DNA of 64,000 bases from Nymphalis io (GCF_905147045.1 NC_065911.1:5642001-5706000), one strand, 5' to 3'; positions 1-14,214 are shown, counted from the first letter of the stretch. The notes: a model not told the origin generated them from the sequence alone. Program-made: numbers and translations.

Positions 1-283
1 ACGTATCATATCAATTGTTTGCACAGCGTATTGAGGTCAGACGTCTGAGATAAAATACGATATAGTTATATATCTTTCTCTTTAATAATAATATGCCGTA
101 ACCGAGTCTTATTTCATTTCTGTTATAGCAAACTAAATTGTTTACTGTTGTGTTTGAAGTTCAATGTATTATGCCACAAACGTAATTATATTGTTTAATA
201 TCTTATGTAATAAACATGTATGTGCTTGTCAAATATCACACATTTTTTTTACATATACAAGTTAATTTCAACTGCGAATAGGT

Positions 284-352
284 AACAGACTGGTAAATGG
301 GAAATGGACCACCTGACGGAAAAAAAAATATTCTTTACATCGTCAATGCGCC
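284..352 (-). mobile_element. Retroposon family A, short degraded fragment
   Basis: ACTGGTAAATGGGAAATGGA, CCACCTGACGG and ACATCGTCAATGCGCCA resemble the 3' part of the family. Confidence 0.4.
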
Positions 353-1952
353 ATATATAAATATATAATTCGATTCGTAATAAAACAATAGTATTAATTG
401 AACTAAACACATTTCAAACTTTTACATCAATGGCTATTTGAGTTTCCTTCCTGTACCAATCTTGTAAAATCTTATATGGCTCAATTACATTGTTATATTA
501 ATTAAATTATTTATATATATGCAATACGATAATTTTAATACAGCTTTGAATTCCACCAATGATGCTTTGGCTAAGAAAAATGAATTAAATATCACAACCC
601 CTAGGCTTTTGCTCACCTCCGCGCACCGCGGTTTCAAGTTAACTGATTAATTCATCATTAAGTACCACAGGACAGACTATATACATAAAGCTCATTGAAT
701 GTAACAAATATATTTCGAATAGTATATGATTTTGAGTGCCTACGTGCTTCGGGGTGATATAAAAAGCCTTTTTAATAGCTTTGCTGTCACGGTTCGGTAA
801 TTGTAGCCTGTGAAAACTTAAATTTATAACAACGATATGGCATACGATGTTTCGGTTTGTTATTCGTTTTTGTTCAACTTTAATCTTTAATAATTTAGCT
901 TTTTTTATATTAGAAAAGTAAAAATTCATGGACAAATGAAACATTTTTCATTTGTCTATAACATGACATATCAGACGCGCATGATACATAAATTACGATA
1001 TGGCGCTATTTGACATAGAATGGACTTGGACGACGGCATAGCTTGTAAAACTAAGGATTTTTTATGCACCGTCGCTTACAAACATCTATTGATAACTTAT
1101 AATAAACTTTATCAATAAATCCTGATAGGTAATAAACAATTATTGGTAATTTATACTATATACAGACAGACGTTTTAAGCATCAAAGCCACGTTTGCAAA
1201 TGAAACGTACATGAATTCGGAAGACGCAGAATCATATCTTCATAACTATACAATAACATTAACAATAACATTTCTATAATCCGTATGAAAATCACGGAAT
1301 ACCCACTCAAAGCTTTATATCATCTATATAATTATGTATAAATTAATATATTTTATACATTAATATTTATTTAAGCACGAACTTGAAATTATATTTATTG
1401 GTTAATGAAAAATCGCATATGGGATTTTAATTTTAAGATTAAAGAATCGATTACCGAAGATGTATTTACATTGCGAATTCGAAAACGAAATTTCGTGAAA
1501 TTTTAAACCAACTGAAAATGTTTTCTATTTCACAAATAAATTAATTTAATTTTGTATTCGCTTTTATGCCTCGGCAAATTGCTTTGATGCAACAATTTAA
1601 CTAATTATGATATATTTTGTTTGTCTGATTATTTTAATATCGTCAATCAACAACTTATTAGCAGATGAATTTAGTAACGAACCGAGAAGGCAATTAAGAA
1701 CATTTGAATAATTGCACAATTCATCAGTACCTTAACTTGAAGTCAAGTTTATTTTAATCATTCTATTAATTATTCATGTACATACCTTGTTTCTTGTTTA
1801 ATAATATGACTCGGATTCGCCTTCGTCTTGACGGATATTAAATTACTGTTAATTGTATCCTAAGGATAGTTAATATGCTTGTTTAGGGGGATTCGTTTAA
1901 ATTAATTACATTTTTGATCATCTTGTTATTTGTACAGTCTTGTTAAATTACC
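353..1952. other. AT-rich stretch, nothing recognised
   Basis: No coding, RNA or repeat signature seen. The 101-codon minus frame at 639-944 has low-complexity, intron-like composition and is not called. Confidence 0.5.
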
Positions 1953-2042
1953 AAGCCACATTGAAGCAACGAGAATAAGCCTGCCTCTTTTAAGGGGTAG
2001 GCTTAAGCCTACACTTTTACCCAGCTGTCATTGGGACATTTA
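1953..2042 (+). mobile_element. SINE family B, degraded tail
   Basis: ATTGAAGCAACGAGAATAAG, then GGCTTAAGCC and CCCAGCTGTCATTGGGACAT resemble the last 90 bases of the SINE. Confidence 0.4.
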
Positions 2043-2794
2043 CTTTTATACTTGTTAAATAAAATAATTTAATTTAATTGACAGTCGCTCCGGGTCTTAC
2101 TTGGCGCAAAGGTTGTCCATTGCCGTACAGGATCGGGGTAAGGGCGACTTCTTTAAATTCGATTTAAAAAAAAAATATGAATCACAATTATAATTATAAA
2201 ATTGGATGTATATTATTTAGTTGGTATTAAAAGTATGTCAATAACTATGTGATATAATATTAAATAAATAATTATTTATTTCATGCGAAAAAAAAAATAA
2301 CAAAATATATTAAAAACCTCAGTTGCCGGCTTGCAGTTTCACAGTAAAAATAATGCAGTTGTTTATAATTTTGTTGAAATTCTATCTAGTAAGAAAATGC
2401 GAACAACAACCAGCTTTACTGCAGGTATTATCGGATTACCTCGTCTTCATTAAGTTTCTTTTAATATGCAAAATGCTTTCTTTTATGAATAAAACTTTAA
2501 AGATTTTTTTATATGAAACTGAGGTTTTATCTTTTTAATTCGAAAGTTGTTTATAATATGTTACACTTTAATTTATAGAGTGGACATCAAAATAATTTGA
2601 AGCAATAATATATCATTTTCAAAAAATATATCATAACTTATATCAATAAACAAGCTAATGATGCTGTAATAAAATCGCATCAAAATTATACAAATGAACA
2701 AAATTAACATTAAATTGAGGCGATATCATTACGCAGATATCAGCAACTACAAATCCTACGTACTTATCTTGGCAAAAAAACCGAATAACTTTTA
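2043..2794. other. AT-rich stretch with one GC-richer block
   Basis: A block at about 2090-2155 (GGTTGTCCATTGCCGTACAG, ATCGGGGTAAGG) stands out in composition but is not recognised; it may be an old repeat. Confidence 0.4.
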
Positions 2795-2862
2795 TTGGCC
2801 CAACCCGAGAATCGAACGTGCTACGCACACCTACAAGCTAGCCATTAGATAGATATATATAT
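2795..2862 (-). mobile_element. SINE family C, short fragment
   Basis: TTTATTGGCCCAACCCGAGA and ATCGAACGTGC match the reversed head of the family C SINE, followed by AGCTAGCCATTAG. Confidence 0.45.
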
Positions 2863-3596
2863 TATATATAACGATACTGCCTCGTCTCTTATAAATCGAA
2901 CAGTTGCCTTAATTGAAATATAATTAATACGTGTGGATTATAACTTAAGCCATAACCTGGATTTAATTAAGAAAACTTAGTTTGCACTTAACTCCAGCCC
3001 AGACTTCCAGGTCAGAGTCTAGTACTATTAAAGCAATCAGCTTTCCCCCACTAAGATGAAATCATAATTCTCGCCATCGCTGATGGAACTACTAGTAATA
3101 TAGCATTTATTCCTATTTCATTACGGTTTAAAGTCAAATGTGTATCCATGCAAAGTCGATGCGTCGTTCCGTTGCACGACGTCTACTTATTTTATCGGTA
3201 TGGGACGAAGCAGCGTCATTGCATTTTAGACTTTACGCTAAAAGCATTAACATTTATAATTAAACTAATTATTTCCATGTTCAGTGATGTTAATCCTGTT
3301 CGAGGTATAGAAGTAATATTTATTTATTTATTTTTACTTGTAATCAACAGCGTTACAGAAATGGTTGTACAGTTATTACTTATTACTAAAGTAAGGCCAC
3401 ATAGGATTACAACTTTATAATACGAAGCTTAAGAAAAAAAAAGTCATAGTACAAGTATTAATTAATATTTACAGGAAAAAACATTCTTGCTTATTCTTAA
3501 TGCGAGAAAATCGTTTACATACGTGTGTATGTGTGTGTAATTGCTTTATTTTTTACGATGAATTTGAATTATTTCTCTTTTCAATTGCATTTTGGA

Positions 3597-3876
3597 TTTT
3601 TTTTTATAGAATAGGAAGGCGGACGAGCATATGGGCCACCTGATGATAAGTGGTCACCAAACGCCAACCATAAGAAATGATAACCATCGCTTACATCACC
3701 AATGCGCCACCAACCTTGGGAACTAAGATGTTATGTCCCTTGTGCCTGTAATTACACCAGCTCTCTCACCCTTCAAACCGGAACACAACAATACCAAGTA
3801 CTGCTGTTTTGCGGTAGAATATCTGATGAGTGGGTGGTACCTACCCAGACGAGCTTGCACAAAGCCCTACCACCAG
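3597..3876 (-). mobile_element. A-tailed retroposon (family A), full length
   Basis: On the element strand it begins CTGGTGGTAGGGCTTTGTGC, passes CTCATCAGATATTCTACCGC and CAGGCACAAGGGACATAACA, and ends CGTCCGCCTTCCTATTCTAT plus an A-run. About 280 bases, seen many times in this window in both orientations. The terminal A-run marks it as a non-autonomous retroposon, although I see no clear pol III boxes. The 80-codon plus-strand frame here is spurious. Confidence 0.85.
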
Positions 3877-4468
3877 TAAAGATAAGTGGAAAAGATCAAA
3901 ATCAGAATAAAATTTGTTATAAGTTCGTGCTAGACGTGGTATGATGGAATTTTGGGCACAGTTAGATATAAGTATATATTATATTTTTTTTGTTTTTGAT
4001 TCGAATATTCGATAAATATTAATAATGCCTTATCTAATAATTCTTCATCGAGAAGTAGTATCTAGTAACTTATCATTTTCCGCAGAATCATGAAATCAAT
4101 ATCTATTACGAAGTAAATTGATAAGCTTCTGTTTATTAAATACAATATAAGCGACGATGCCATTCGATTTCAATTGGAAATTCTATAATTTGATAAACAC
4201 TGAACACATCTTCACATATGTAAATGCATATGAACAAAGAAAAAACAGTTGACTACCTTTATCTCTTCTTACGGCGGTAATTTACTTTATAAACTGTTTT
4301 TTGTTTGGTAGCTAATAAAAAAATGCATATTGTCAATGTTCGGAAACATGCAAATTTATATATGTTTACCTCAAATTATGTTGTATTGTTATATATGGTA
4401 TAGTCTGTAATATAACATCACGCTACAAATCGTGTGGGCGGAACGAAACCGTACGATACAGATATTAC

Positions 4469-4642
4469 TTTTTTTTTATAGAATAGGAAGGTGGACGAGC
4501 ATATGGGCCACCTGATGGTAAGTGGTCACCAAACGCTCTTAGACATTGGCATTCTAAGAAATGTCAACCATCGCTTATAGCCAATGCGCCACCAACCTTG
4601 GGAACTAAGATTTTATGTCCCTTGTGCCTGTAATTACACTGG
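4469..4642 (-). mobile_element. Retroposon family A, 3' half
   Basis: A-tail end to the GTGTAATTACAGGCACAAGG region, lacking the first ~110 bases. Truncated as expected of incomplete reverse transcription. Confidence 0.8.
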
Positions 4643-7600
4643 TTCTTATTACTTATATGTATATATGTAGGTATTTAGTATTATATATAATTAAGGGCAT
4701 TAACATTGAGAATATAGAAAATATACACGTAATAATCAGCTAGATCCAACATGTTACTTTCATTTATTAGTCATTTCCATACAATATTACACTGTTAGAT
4801 AATACCATTTTCAGATATTTTATACCTTTCTCGCCTCACATTACTCCAATTTAATGTGCACATAGAAGCACTAACATGAAGGTAAATTTTCAATCCCAGA
4901 CATAAAGATACATTGTACACGTGTGTACTTTATTCATGCAACCAGACTTATGACATAGATTAATCTAAAGCGTCAGACGCGTCAAATCATTATGGGATCA
5001 GATAGTCGAGAGGTATGAAAAAAGGAAAGGCTAACCCACCCACTTTCTATATCACAATGCGCGGATCATCTCGCTATGTGCGTTTGCGCAAACCGGATAC
5101 GTTTTGTGCGCGCGCGCTCGTTTTTTGAAAGTACAACAATATTGCACCGTAATGTTTGTGTATAATGATAGATTGCGGATCTATGGATCATTTATATTGT
5201 TTAGACTTATATATGAATGAAAATTCTATTCAGCGTTTTTTTTTTAAAAAAAAAGGAAAAGTGCTAAAATAATATTCAACAAATCATTTATTACACTTAT
5301 TTAAAATCTTTTCGATGATATGTTTATATCATAGGACAAATAATATTGAATAAAGTATACATAATAATATAATAAGACGCATAAAATAATTAATAATTAT
5401 AGGCAAGCACAAATTAAATCGTAATGTTATGAGTAATTAAACGTGAAGTTACAACGGTTCGGACTTTGAATTCTACGAAGGAGAAACGGCAAGAAAATTA
5501 GTTACTTTTTTTACTAAATAAACACATATATTATTATTTAATTTGCCGTTAACGCAAAATATCCCGCAGGTTATCTTATTATAGTTTATAAAAACAAGTT
5601 AAAATCACGAGGCAGTGTCAATTGAATATCCAAAGAGCGTTTAGTTCGAACTGGTTCAAACAGGTTCTCTACGTGTCAACAATTAAGACTTCCTGTGTAC
5701 AAGGCCCTAGCACCCACAGAACTTTATTATTTACCATCATCTCGATCAAGTTATCACGTTGTAAAGTAAGTAACTTATTAACAATATTTCTTTTAACATG
5801 ACTATATATATATATAAATATGAATGACAGCGCGAGTACAATAAAATTAAATGTTGTAATATTAAGTATAATTAATGTGGTCCTTTAATTATTGAAAACT
5901 GATTCATATTCTTTTTTACATCAGTTATAATATTTTAATTAATATTTCTATATTTGACATTGTATTGAAGATTACTCTACCATTAAAACAAAAAATAAAT
6001 TTGTTTTATTGATTCGTTTATCAGTAAAAAGGGATGTACGATAGTATTACCAATCATTTGATTGTGAACTATGAACTCAAATAAATTATTTACTGCACGT
6101 TTTACATTTATCATGGCACCAGAAATTTTTAGATATATGTCTTTTTATAGAGGTTTTTAAACTTGCAGCGTAACTACTTCAATACCATTCAATACAATAT
6201 CCGCCTTATGAACGTTGTTTAGCGAGTATCACTCCTTCTTTCGAATGTCAAATCAAAAATGACAGAAAGAGATAAATCTGTGTTTAACTAAAAAGCCATT
6301 AAGCAGCATTAAAAAAAAGGCCGTATATGTAAATGCGGCAGGTCTGCCAGATTTTTATAGCTAGTTATAGAAGTCGAAACTTTAATGTTTTATCAATATC
6401 AAATACAATTAAATTTAAAGAAGTGAGACTCTAAAAAACCTAATTCCGTTAAGCCATTGCCGATGACGTATACGTATGGAAGCTAAAATATATTTATATG
6501 AAAAATAATATTATTACTGTAATTATGAACAGGTGATTCACGTTTAATTGACGAAACAACTTGTAAAATGACGACTTAAGTGTCTTTGTAAAGAGCCTTA
6601 TGCAATTTTTCTTTTTATTATAATCAACGAATATGCGAAGTCGAACATAATGATGAATGTCAAAAAATAATTAAATTACTTAAAAAAAATTAAGAATAAA
6701 AAAGTGCTTTTGTGTTATTAAAGGGTCTTCTCACAACGAACCGAATGAACCCAAAATAGATAATTTATCAAAATAATTAATAGGTATTGAAGAGTGTCAT
6801 TTTTCACCTCCTGGCTCCATCAATGATGACCAAATCATCTAAATAGTACCAAATTACTCCACTATTGTACTGTTACTATTACAGTTCGATAGATCTATTG
6901 CAAAGTTTAAAATCAATCTTCCTAGATTTGTATATGTACCGAAATTGTTTGAGTTAAGGTATGTAAAAAGTATACACATACACATATGATAAATCAATGA
7001 ATTTATAGCTATGACCGTCAATAGCCCTATATGTAATAAGCCGCAGAACCAAACAATCGGTTATGTACGATTGTTCTAATGGCAGCTGCAACGTCAGTCA
7101 ACGAATTCATTAGGCTGCGTACGCGCATACAAATCGTTTTATTGTTTTAAGCAACTGTTCCATGGAAGTAATTATTTTTAAGTTCATATTATACACTTAA
7201 TGCACCCGTGACTTCGTCCGTTTTAATTTAGGTTATGGCGATAGGAGTCTTTTATGTAATATTTAGCACAGAATCTATATATAAAATGATGTTTTTTTTA
7301 GGTTTTTCGTCAATTATAATATAATGTAACTAAGTACGCAATAACTTTTATTTGTATGTTAAGTTGTTCTATAATTGGTATATATACTTTGTACGTATGT
7401 ATACGTATTTCTTATTAAATGTATTTCTTAGTAAATAACGTCGACATCTTAATAAATAAAATCAAATAAATAAAAATATATGAAATAATAACTAACTGAC
7501 TGAATGACATATCACAGCCGAAACTACTGTGGTCACTATAAATATTTGCATACGGGTTTCACAAACTAGGTTAAGAAAGTGTTTTTGAAAATATAATCCT

Positions 7601-8182
7601 TAAGGTAGTGTATGTAAGCCGCGGCTAAAGCGGTATAATATATAGCAGCCAAAATAACAAGACAAAAATTAAATTGAACCGATTAAGAAAATAATTCAGC
7701 GCACATCTTTCCAAGAGAAAACTTTTATCCAAATTCAGCCTTACTTTATTCAACTTACTTATCAAATAACAAGAATTTTGAACTAAAGGAATTACGGCGG
7801 CATTCTAAATTCTGTTTATTGGAGAGAAGTTAATAATTTTGTCTTAAAATATACTTAAAATGAAATGTATTAATAAAAAGACTCGATTCCTTAAAACGCG
7901 GTTAAATACCCACTTAAGGCGCCTACACATTATTTTGTACACTTGAACTTGAGTGTAACGCAATATTTCGTATTTAATTATAGCTCTTAATACTGATATA
8001 TTAAGTTCAAATTTCGTTTGATATATTCCACGTCCTGTATTTACCTATTTAGTTTCATGAATATATTTTTTATGCATCATCCAACGTCACCAAATTACAG
8101 GAACGATATTTAACTAATTGTTTTTATTATACAAATGTATATAAACTTATTTAACTAGAAGTAAGTAATATTAGGGTAGTAA
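4643..8182. other. AT-rich intron-like DNA
   Basis: Contains only foldback repeat copy 2 (6204-6320). A GC-richer patch at 5030-5125 ends in an alternating GCGCGCGCGC run and is otherwise unassigned. Confidence 0.45.
6204..6320. mobile_element. Foldback MITE-like repeat (family E), copy 2
   Basis: CCTTATGAACGTTGTTTAGC, centre TTTCGAATGTCAAATCAAAA then ATGACAGAAAG, and right arm GTGTTTAACTAAAAAGCC ending in AAGG. Arms pair imperfectly. Confidence 0.6.
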
Positions 8183-8330
8183 GTAGTATACAGGTGTTAG
8201 GTATATAAAAGTAGTCTATGTCTTTCATTGCGATTCATGTCTGTTTTATAAAAAATTTCATTGAAATCAATTTAGTGGTTTAGTCGTGAAAGCGTGACAT
8301 AAAGAGTTACTTGCGTATAATATTCATATA
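8183..8330. mobile_element. Helitron-like fragment (family H)
   Basis: AGGTATATAAAAGTAGTCTA, TTTAGTGGTTTAGTCGTGAA then AGCGTGACA, a reversed copy of the lepidopteran sequence with ATTATAAATGCGAAAGTAA at its end and CCACTGAACCGATTTTGAT inside. Assignment to Helitron-like elements is from memory. Confidence 0.5.
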
Positions 8331-8857
8331 AATTAATAATTTTCACAATAGCAAAATATAGATTTTGATATTTTTATCTATATATTTTTAAATAAGTATT
8401 ACTTAGTATCAGTGATGGATAGTTAAAGAGCTCTCGTTAGAGTTAATTACGTACTTATTTTTTTAATTGCATATTACGAAGTAATTGCTTTCGTACCAAA
8501 TAAAGATAAAATGCGATGAGACGTTGATTCCTAAGAACTACGAGTAAATTATGCAAATGCTAATCAGGTGTTCATTGTAAAAAATATTTCTAATACCCAT
8601 TACCTATAATAAGATACTTAACAATTATTAATTTAAACAAAAAAGGTAAAACAATTACACATACATTCTTAATGAACACCAGTTAAGCTAATATGTTTTC
8701 TTTTCCAATGCTGTACTACATGTGCGGTCTTACGAGTACATATTTCGAATTATTAATATAACTATAGAGACGTAATCAATTTTTAAGTTGAAATTACCTA
8801 TATTATATTGGATTTTTATACTATTTGTAGTCCATTTAGACATAAGGCTAAGGACAT

Positions 8858-8999
8858 AATTACAGACACAAGGGACATAAAATCTTAGTTTCCAAGGTTG
8901 GTGGCGTATTGGATATGTAAGCGATGGTTGTCATTTCTTACAATGCCAATGTCTAAGGGCGTTGGTGACCACTTACTATCAGGTGAAAGGTGAAAAAAA
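8858..8999 (+). mobile_element. Retroposon family A, fragment
   Basis: AATTACAGACACAAGGGACA to ACCACTTACTATCAGGTGAA, lacking both ends. Confidence 0.75.
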
Positions 9000-11276
9000 G
9001 GCTATAGTTCGGTTGGCGGTAAAATAAATAAACATACAGTTCCTGTAAAAAATGTAATCTATAAAAAAAACCCGTCTGAATTCGTCGATTCATTAAAACT
9101 CGTTACAAAATTTAGGTTAGCAACTGACGAGGTTCAGATATTAAGTGAATTGTTCTCGTTTGTTTGTATCTTGTTATAAGAACGTAAGTGGTCTGCAGTG
9201 CTATTTTGTAAGAACTCATTTCATTACTCACCAGTGAAATAATGACAACCGTCTTACGGTGATATACTATTTTTCTGCGATGAATTCCGATTTCTTACAG
9301 AATAGGCCTACAGACCTATCACTCATGTTGTTATAACAAGATACGTAATAAAAACGGTTTCATTGTAATACAGACATAAACGTGTCATTGTGATTATTCA
9401 GTTATCAGACGATAAATTTTTACGTCTTTGTTTTTACTCGTGCGATGTATTCACGTTTACATATTTATAAGGCGACCTTCCGCGAGTGACGCCAAGGGCG
9501 AGAAATCCGTGTCTTTTTTTAGACTTTGATATGGCGAAAGCGAAAAAAGCTTTAAAGATCTTCCTTTAGATAATACGTACCTTCAAAATACCACACAATT
9601 GGAATTTTGAAAAATATTAAAATATTATATTACCCAATTAGCTAGGCCCCGTGGTTGTATAATATTTTATACATGAAATAAATAACTGTGTAAGTTGTTT
9701 TAACATTTTATATCAACCGATTTGAAATATAAAGACTGCGATTTTGAAATCATTTATTATAGTTAAGAAATTTTAGTATCGATAATATCATTAAACTTGG
9801 AAAGCATTTTATATCTGGTGGCTTTAGTGACTAATACATAGCATGCTGTTATTTTTTATGTAAGCATTAAAAGTTGAATGCTTTTTTATTTGGATAAGAA
9901 ATAATTGAAAAAAATATGACTATTTTCTATTAACGAAATGTATTAATTATTTATTATTTGATCCGTAAATATATCCAGTCATGTTGGGATTGACCCCAGG
10001 GCTTTGTTCAGTATAATTATGCGTTTCGTAGTTAATTCATAATTGAACGGCTCGAGCCATGATCGATCACCGTACCGAATATTTACGTACCTATTATCTT
10101 TACCTATAATTTCAATAATAAAATACAACAGTTAGAAAGTGAAGGGAAAAATGAGATATTTTATTTTTTATTTTCTCGCCCCGCTCCTTGCGAAAATTAT
10201 TTAATATAAAACTGAAGGGACGTAAGCACATATGCTTTTATTTTTTAAATTTATTATTACAAAAAATCTACATTTACAATTAATATTTTAAATAAAATAT
10301 GTTTTTAATCAATGCAATTTATGATAATCACTTTAACAGGTGTGAAGTATCGTGACAAAAAGTTATAACAATTTTTTACTTGTTTTGTTTTTTTTAGTTT
10401 GGCAACAGAACCAATTATAAAGACCAAATAGTAAAAACACGAGTGAATACACATAGCACAGTGCACTTTAAACTCTCTCAATCTCATTATCCAATGGGAC
10501 GACAACATACCATCTTCATACAGTCTTGAAGTGGTTTTCGCGGCACGGATGTAAAATCAAATCTTTCATTAGACCGGGCCAGGTTTGAGTCCAAAACTTC
10601 GGAAACCGAAGCCTCATAAGCTAAGTAAGCAACGAGGCTAGCTGGTTATAAAATTTAACACAAGGAATAATTATTAAAACTCAAAAGGAATTAAAGCTTT
10701 GCAAGTCATTATATTTCAATTCTAGCTACCGGCTATTGAATCCGACATTACTTATTAAAAAAAATCTAACACATAGCCGTTAAAATACTAATAGATTAGA
10801 CAACGGGTTTATATACACGTTTGCAATTGGTTATTTGTATCAAAATTACTTTTAAATTCATAGTAAAAATGTTATGGTGTTTTTCTCACTTAAATAAACA
10901 TATTTGTGACATTACGTGTTTGTTATGGGATAAGAAATACCGTGTCTCACTTTCACACAAATATTTAATTTTGTATTTGTTAAGACATTACATAAGAAAA
11001 ATATAATTCGGATCGGCTTTTATTATATTATATATTTTGGAGTCCTTCTGATTTAAATATACTGATTACTGAGTACTCTTGGCACCCTTATAAATTTACA
11101 TACAATTCCATGTATTTCTGTGGTTCACTATCCAAACGATTGAACCAATAGCAAACAACTCAAACAAAGGACATAACAACTCAAATGCTAATTATGAAGC
11201 ATTTACAATGCAATAATGGCCGCGTGTACACATATAGCTATTTGTAATGTTAATAGAAGAGGCTTTATACTTTAGA
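9000..11276. other. AT-rich intron-like DNA, nothing recognised
   Basis: A weak tRNA-like trace with the hairpin CTTCGGAAACCGAAG at 10571-10650 may be a decayed SINE. No gene seen. Confidence 0.45.
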
Positions 11277-11415
11277 GAGCCATGACGGCCAAGTGGTTGA
11301 AACGTGTGAACCTTAACTGATGCTTGCGGGTTCAAACCTAAACAAGCACTACTGTATTTTCATATGCATGAGGTCTTATCCCAGCAGTGGGACATTTAGA
11401 GGCTGTTACTTAACT
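11277..11415 (+). mobile_element. SINE family B, internally deleted
   Basis: The tRNA-like head (CCAAGTGGTTGAAACGTGTG) and CAAGCACTACTGTATTTTCA join directly to the tail TCCCAGCAGTGGGACATTTA. The middle of the element is missing. Confidence 0.7.
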
Positions 11416-11737
11416 TTGCTGACATGTCGAATGGATTCATAAGCTCCGAGATTGTAGAATTTCGGCACTGCTCGAACAACTGTCAATGCGAATTGTTAAT
11501 ATGAAACTATACTTATAATTTTCACTATTATATCACAATTAACGCATAAAACTTGTAAAAATATAATTTTCGCTTCTCACGTTTATTATAATATAAATGA
11601 AGGCAATTTCGCTTATTAACATAAATTAATAAAATTATCCACATGACGCATTTATAATATTTGCGGTGACAGTCGAAATGGATGGGACGAACGTGAAATA
11701 TTGATAATTATTTTTTGTCATCTCAGTTTTTTTTTCT

Positions 11738-11967
11738 TCTATATAAATAAAAACGAGTGAACGTATGTTTGTCCTCTATACGTTTATAAACCATTCAACC
11801 GATTCTAATGAAACTTAAGTGAGTCGTACTGTGTACGCCCGAGAAGGTTCTAGGAACCTAAAAACAAGATTTTTTCTTTGTACGATTGTTCTTCAACATA
11901 AACGTACTATTACACCCTTATTGTACTAGTGTGAAGCCGGGACGGGTAGCATAATCGATATAAAAAT
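11738..11967. mobile_element. Helitron-like or related non-autonomous repeat
   Basis: ATATAAATAAAAACGAGTGA, CATTCAACCGATTCTAATGA and GAAGCCGGGACGGGTAGC, a common lepidopteran block. No transposase or helicase coding is present. Confidence 0.45.
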
Positions 11968-12457
11968 GTACATGAAATGAAAATCTATACTCAAAGAAAA
12001 ACTAATCAAACGATAAAAAAACGACAAATTTTATTTTATATTGAATTAAAATATCAAGGTGTTGATATAATCATTTTATAGGTTTTTTAGGTTGCAAGGT
12101 GTTCAACGACTATTGTTTTAGAAAATCTGTGGCGCTTGTGGTCTCGTGAAAGTCTAGAATACTGTGAAATAAAATCCTCGCCGCAAGATTTCTAGTATCT
12201 ATACGATATGAAATATTTTTGAAACCTATTTTTGTATAGAATAATAATTTTATTGTTTAAAATTTTAAACATTTATAAAATACATTATCTTTATACTTTA
12301 TATCGTAATGATCTTGAAAATCGTATTGCTTACGCTTCACACGCCAGTAAAGTTTCCAGTCGGCATGACTTTTTCATATACATTAAACAATCACCGTCAT
12401 GTTTCAGTCAATTTACTTAAAACTATAATGAATTATAAACCTTAATCTTCCTGATGA

Positions 12458-12575
12458 ATCACTCCATTTATTAGTGAAAACGGTATGAAAATCTGTTCTG
12501 TAGTTTTTAGTTTATCGCGTTCACACAGACAGAGGCGGCGGTGAGACTTTGTTTTATATCTAGTGATAATAACGT
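12458..12575. mobile_element. Helitron-like fragment
   Basis: CGGTATGAAAATCTGTTCTG, TTATCGCGTTCACACAGACA. Short and diverged. Confidence 0.35.
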
Positions 12576-12696
12576 CAAATATCTTTTAAAGAATTTAAAA
12601 ATTTCAGCAGTTCGCTCAATTTTATATCATGTTAAGTTATAATGTCTTTTTAATACTTTTAAAATATTGTTAATACTATTATTAGACTAGATAGAG

Positions 12697-12733
12697 TAAA
12701 ATCTTGTATAAAATACTCTTATACAAGATTTTA
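12697..12733. repeat. Perfect 15 bp inverted repeat, 7 base loop
   Basis: TAAAATCTTGTATAA (12697-12711) and TTATACAAGATTTTA (12719-12733). Not part of a recognised repeat. No gene beside it, so a terminator reading is not justified. Confidence 0.7.
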
Positions 12734-13936
12734 GCTTTGAAGGTACTATAAATAATTTTTTTGACAAAACTTATTACCCAACCGCGTAAAAATGAAAAAA
12801 TAATAACATTAGAACACTTTTTGTGACGTATATAGTGACGAAATGCTGTACTACGCTTTATGAGGTAAATGACGTCAAATAAAATGATCGGAAATACATG
12901 CTATATTTCGTACGTTATGTGTAACTTAATTTAAAACAATACATGACATTTGGTTAGTTATATACCTAACGATTTATATAAAGTATTTATACTTGTAAAT
13001 CGAGTTGTATTGAATACATTTTATAATATCAGACTGATGCAAAGAGAAAGAAGAACAATAGTATCAATGTCACTCACGATTTATCTTACTGATATTATAA
13101 ATGAGAAAGTTGGTACGTTTATCACACTGTCTCACCCGAACGACGCGACAGATTCGAAATAAATTCGACATAGAGATTGATTATATCTTAGAACTTACTA
13201 ATCTCTTTTAATAGTAGGTTCTTAATGACTGTTGTTTCCTTAATAAAAAAAATTAAAATACGCGATTAAATTATATGAATACAAAAATAATAATTGCTTA
13301 TATTTAAATTGTTTCTGTGTAAAATGTAGCTAAAAGTTTTATAAATAAAAATGTTGTTTTTCATAACACAAAGGCACAAATGAATTTTTTTAATATACTT
13401 TTTAATATATTGAATATTACTTTAGTAGAATATACAGTGGATAAAACAAGGACCCAACAAGGAAACAAGTTAACCGATATAAATTAGGCAGTACTGTTTT
13501 GTGATGTTTATCTCATGCTCTGAAGGAAGACGTCGATACAAAAAGTGCATGTGTCATACGAAATTTCAGGAAATGCATATCAACAAACCGTAGTCGAATA
13601 ACAATCATTACTTAGAAATATTTCAACATAAATTAATATTTACAAACATTAAACTTTTTTGGATATAAAACTGTTTTTAAACCTTAAATAACATGTAAAA
13701 GTCGACGACCTATGAACAAAAGGGCACCAAAATGTCATTAAAAATGCCCGAGATAAATATAGTCAAGATTTAAGCCTCATTAGAGTTGCGCAGATCATAT
13801 TGAATGCGTCGTTTAAAACAGATTACTGAACTTGTTACGGTTAAATGAACGAGAAGTTTATAAAACATTTCAAGCATAGAATATATTGTCCGCACTATAA
13901 ATAGGTTAATTCGAAAAGATTATTCTTCTTTTTTGA

Positions 13937-14214
13937 GCCTAGATGTGCCAGCGCTTAGAAGTCGTTAATCTTAACTGAAAATTACGAATTGAAATCCGGG
14001 CAAGCACTACTGAATTTTCACGAGCTTAATTCGTGTTTATTATTCATCCCGTACTCGGAGGTGAAGGAAAACATCATAAGGAAACCTGCGTGAGACCGAT
14101 TAAAACCACTCAACTCATGTTGGAGCCCCATGCGTTAATTCGATTATCTTCTCCTTCTCCTAAAAAGAAAGGAAGCGTAAGCCAGCAGCGGGACAGTTAC
14201 GGGCTGTTACTTTT
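13937..14214 (+). mobile_element. SINE family B, degraded
   Basis: Head is weak, but CCGGGCAAGCACTACTGAAT, GGTGAAGGAAAACATCATAA and CCAGCAGCGGGACAGTTAC are clear. Old plus-strand copy. Confidence 0.7.

Noticed and set aside
3702..3944. Recurrent open frame over family A repeats (also 17409-17603, 54241-54471, 62767-62970)
   Set aside because: The same peptide appears only because the same retroposon recurs; copies are broken and on either strand.
5108..5120. GCGCGCGCGC run as Z-DNA or promoter CpG signal
   Set aside because: Very short and isolated, with no gene nearby.
10571..10650. Possible tRNA-like SINE remnant with hairpin CTTCGGAAACCGAAG
   Set aside because: Too diverged to assign to any family in the window.
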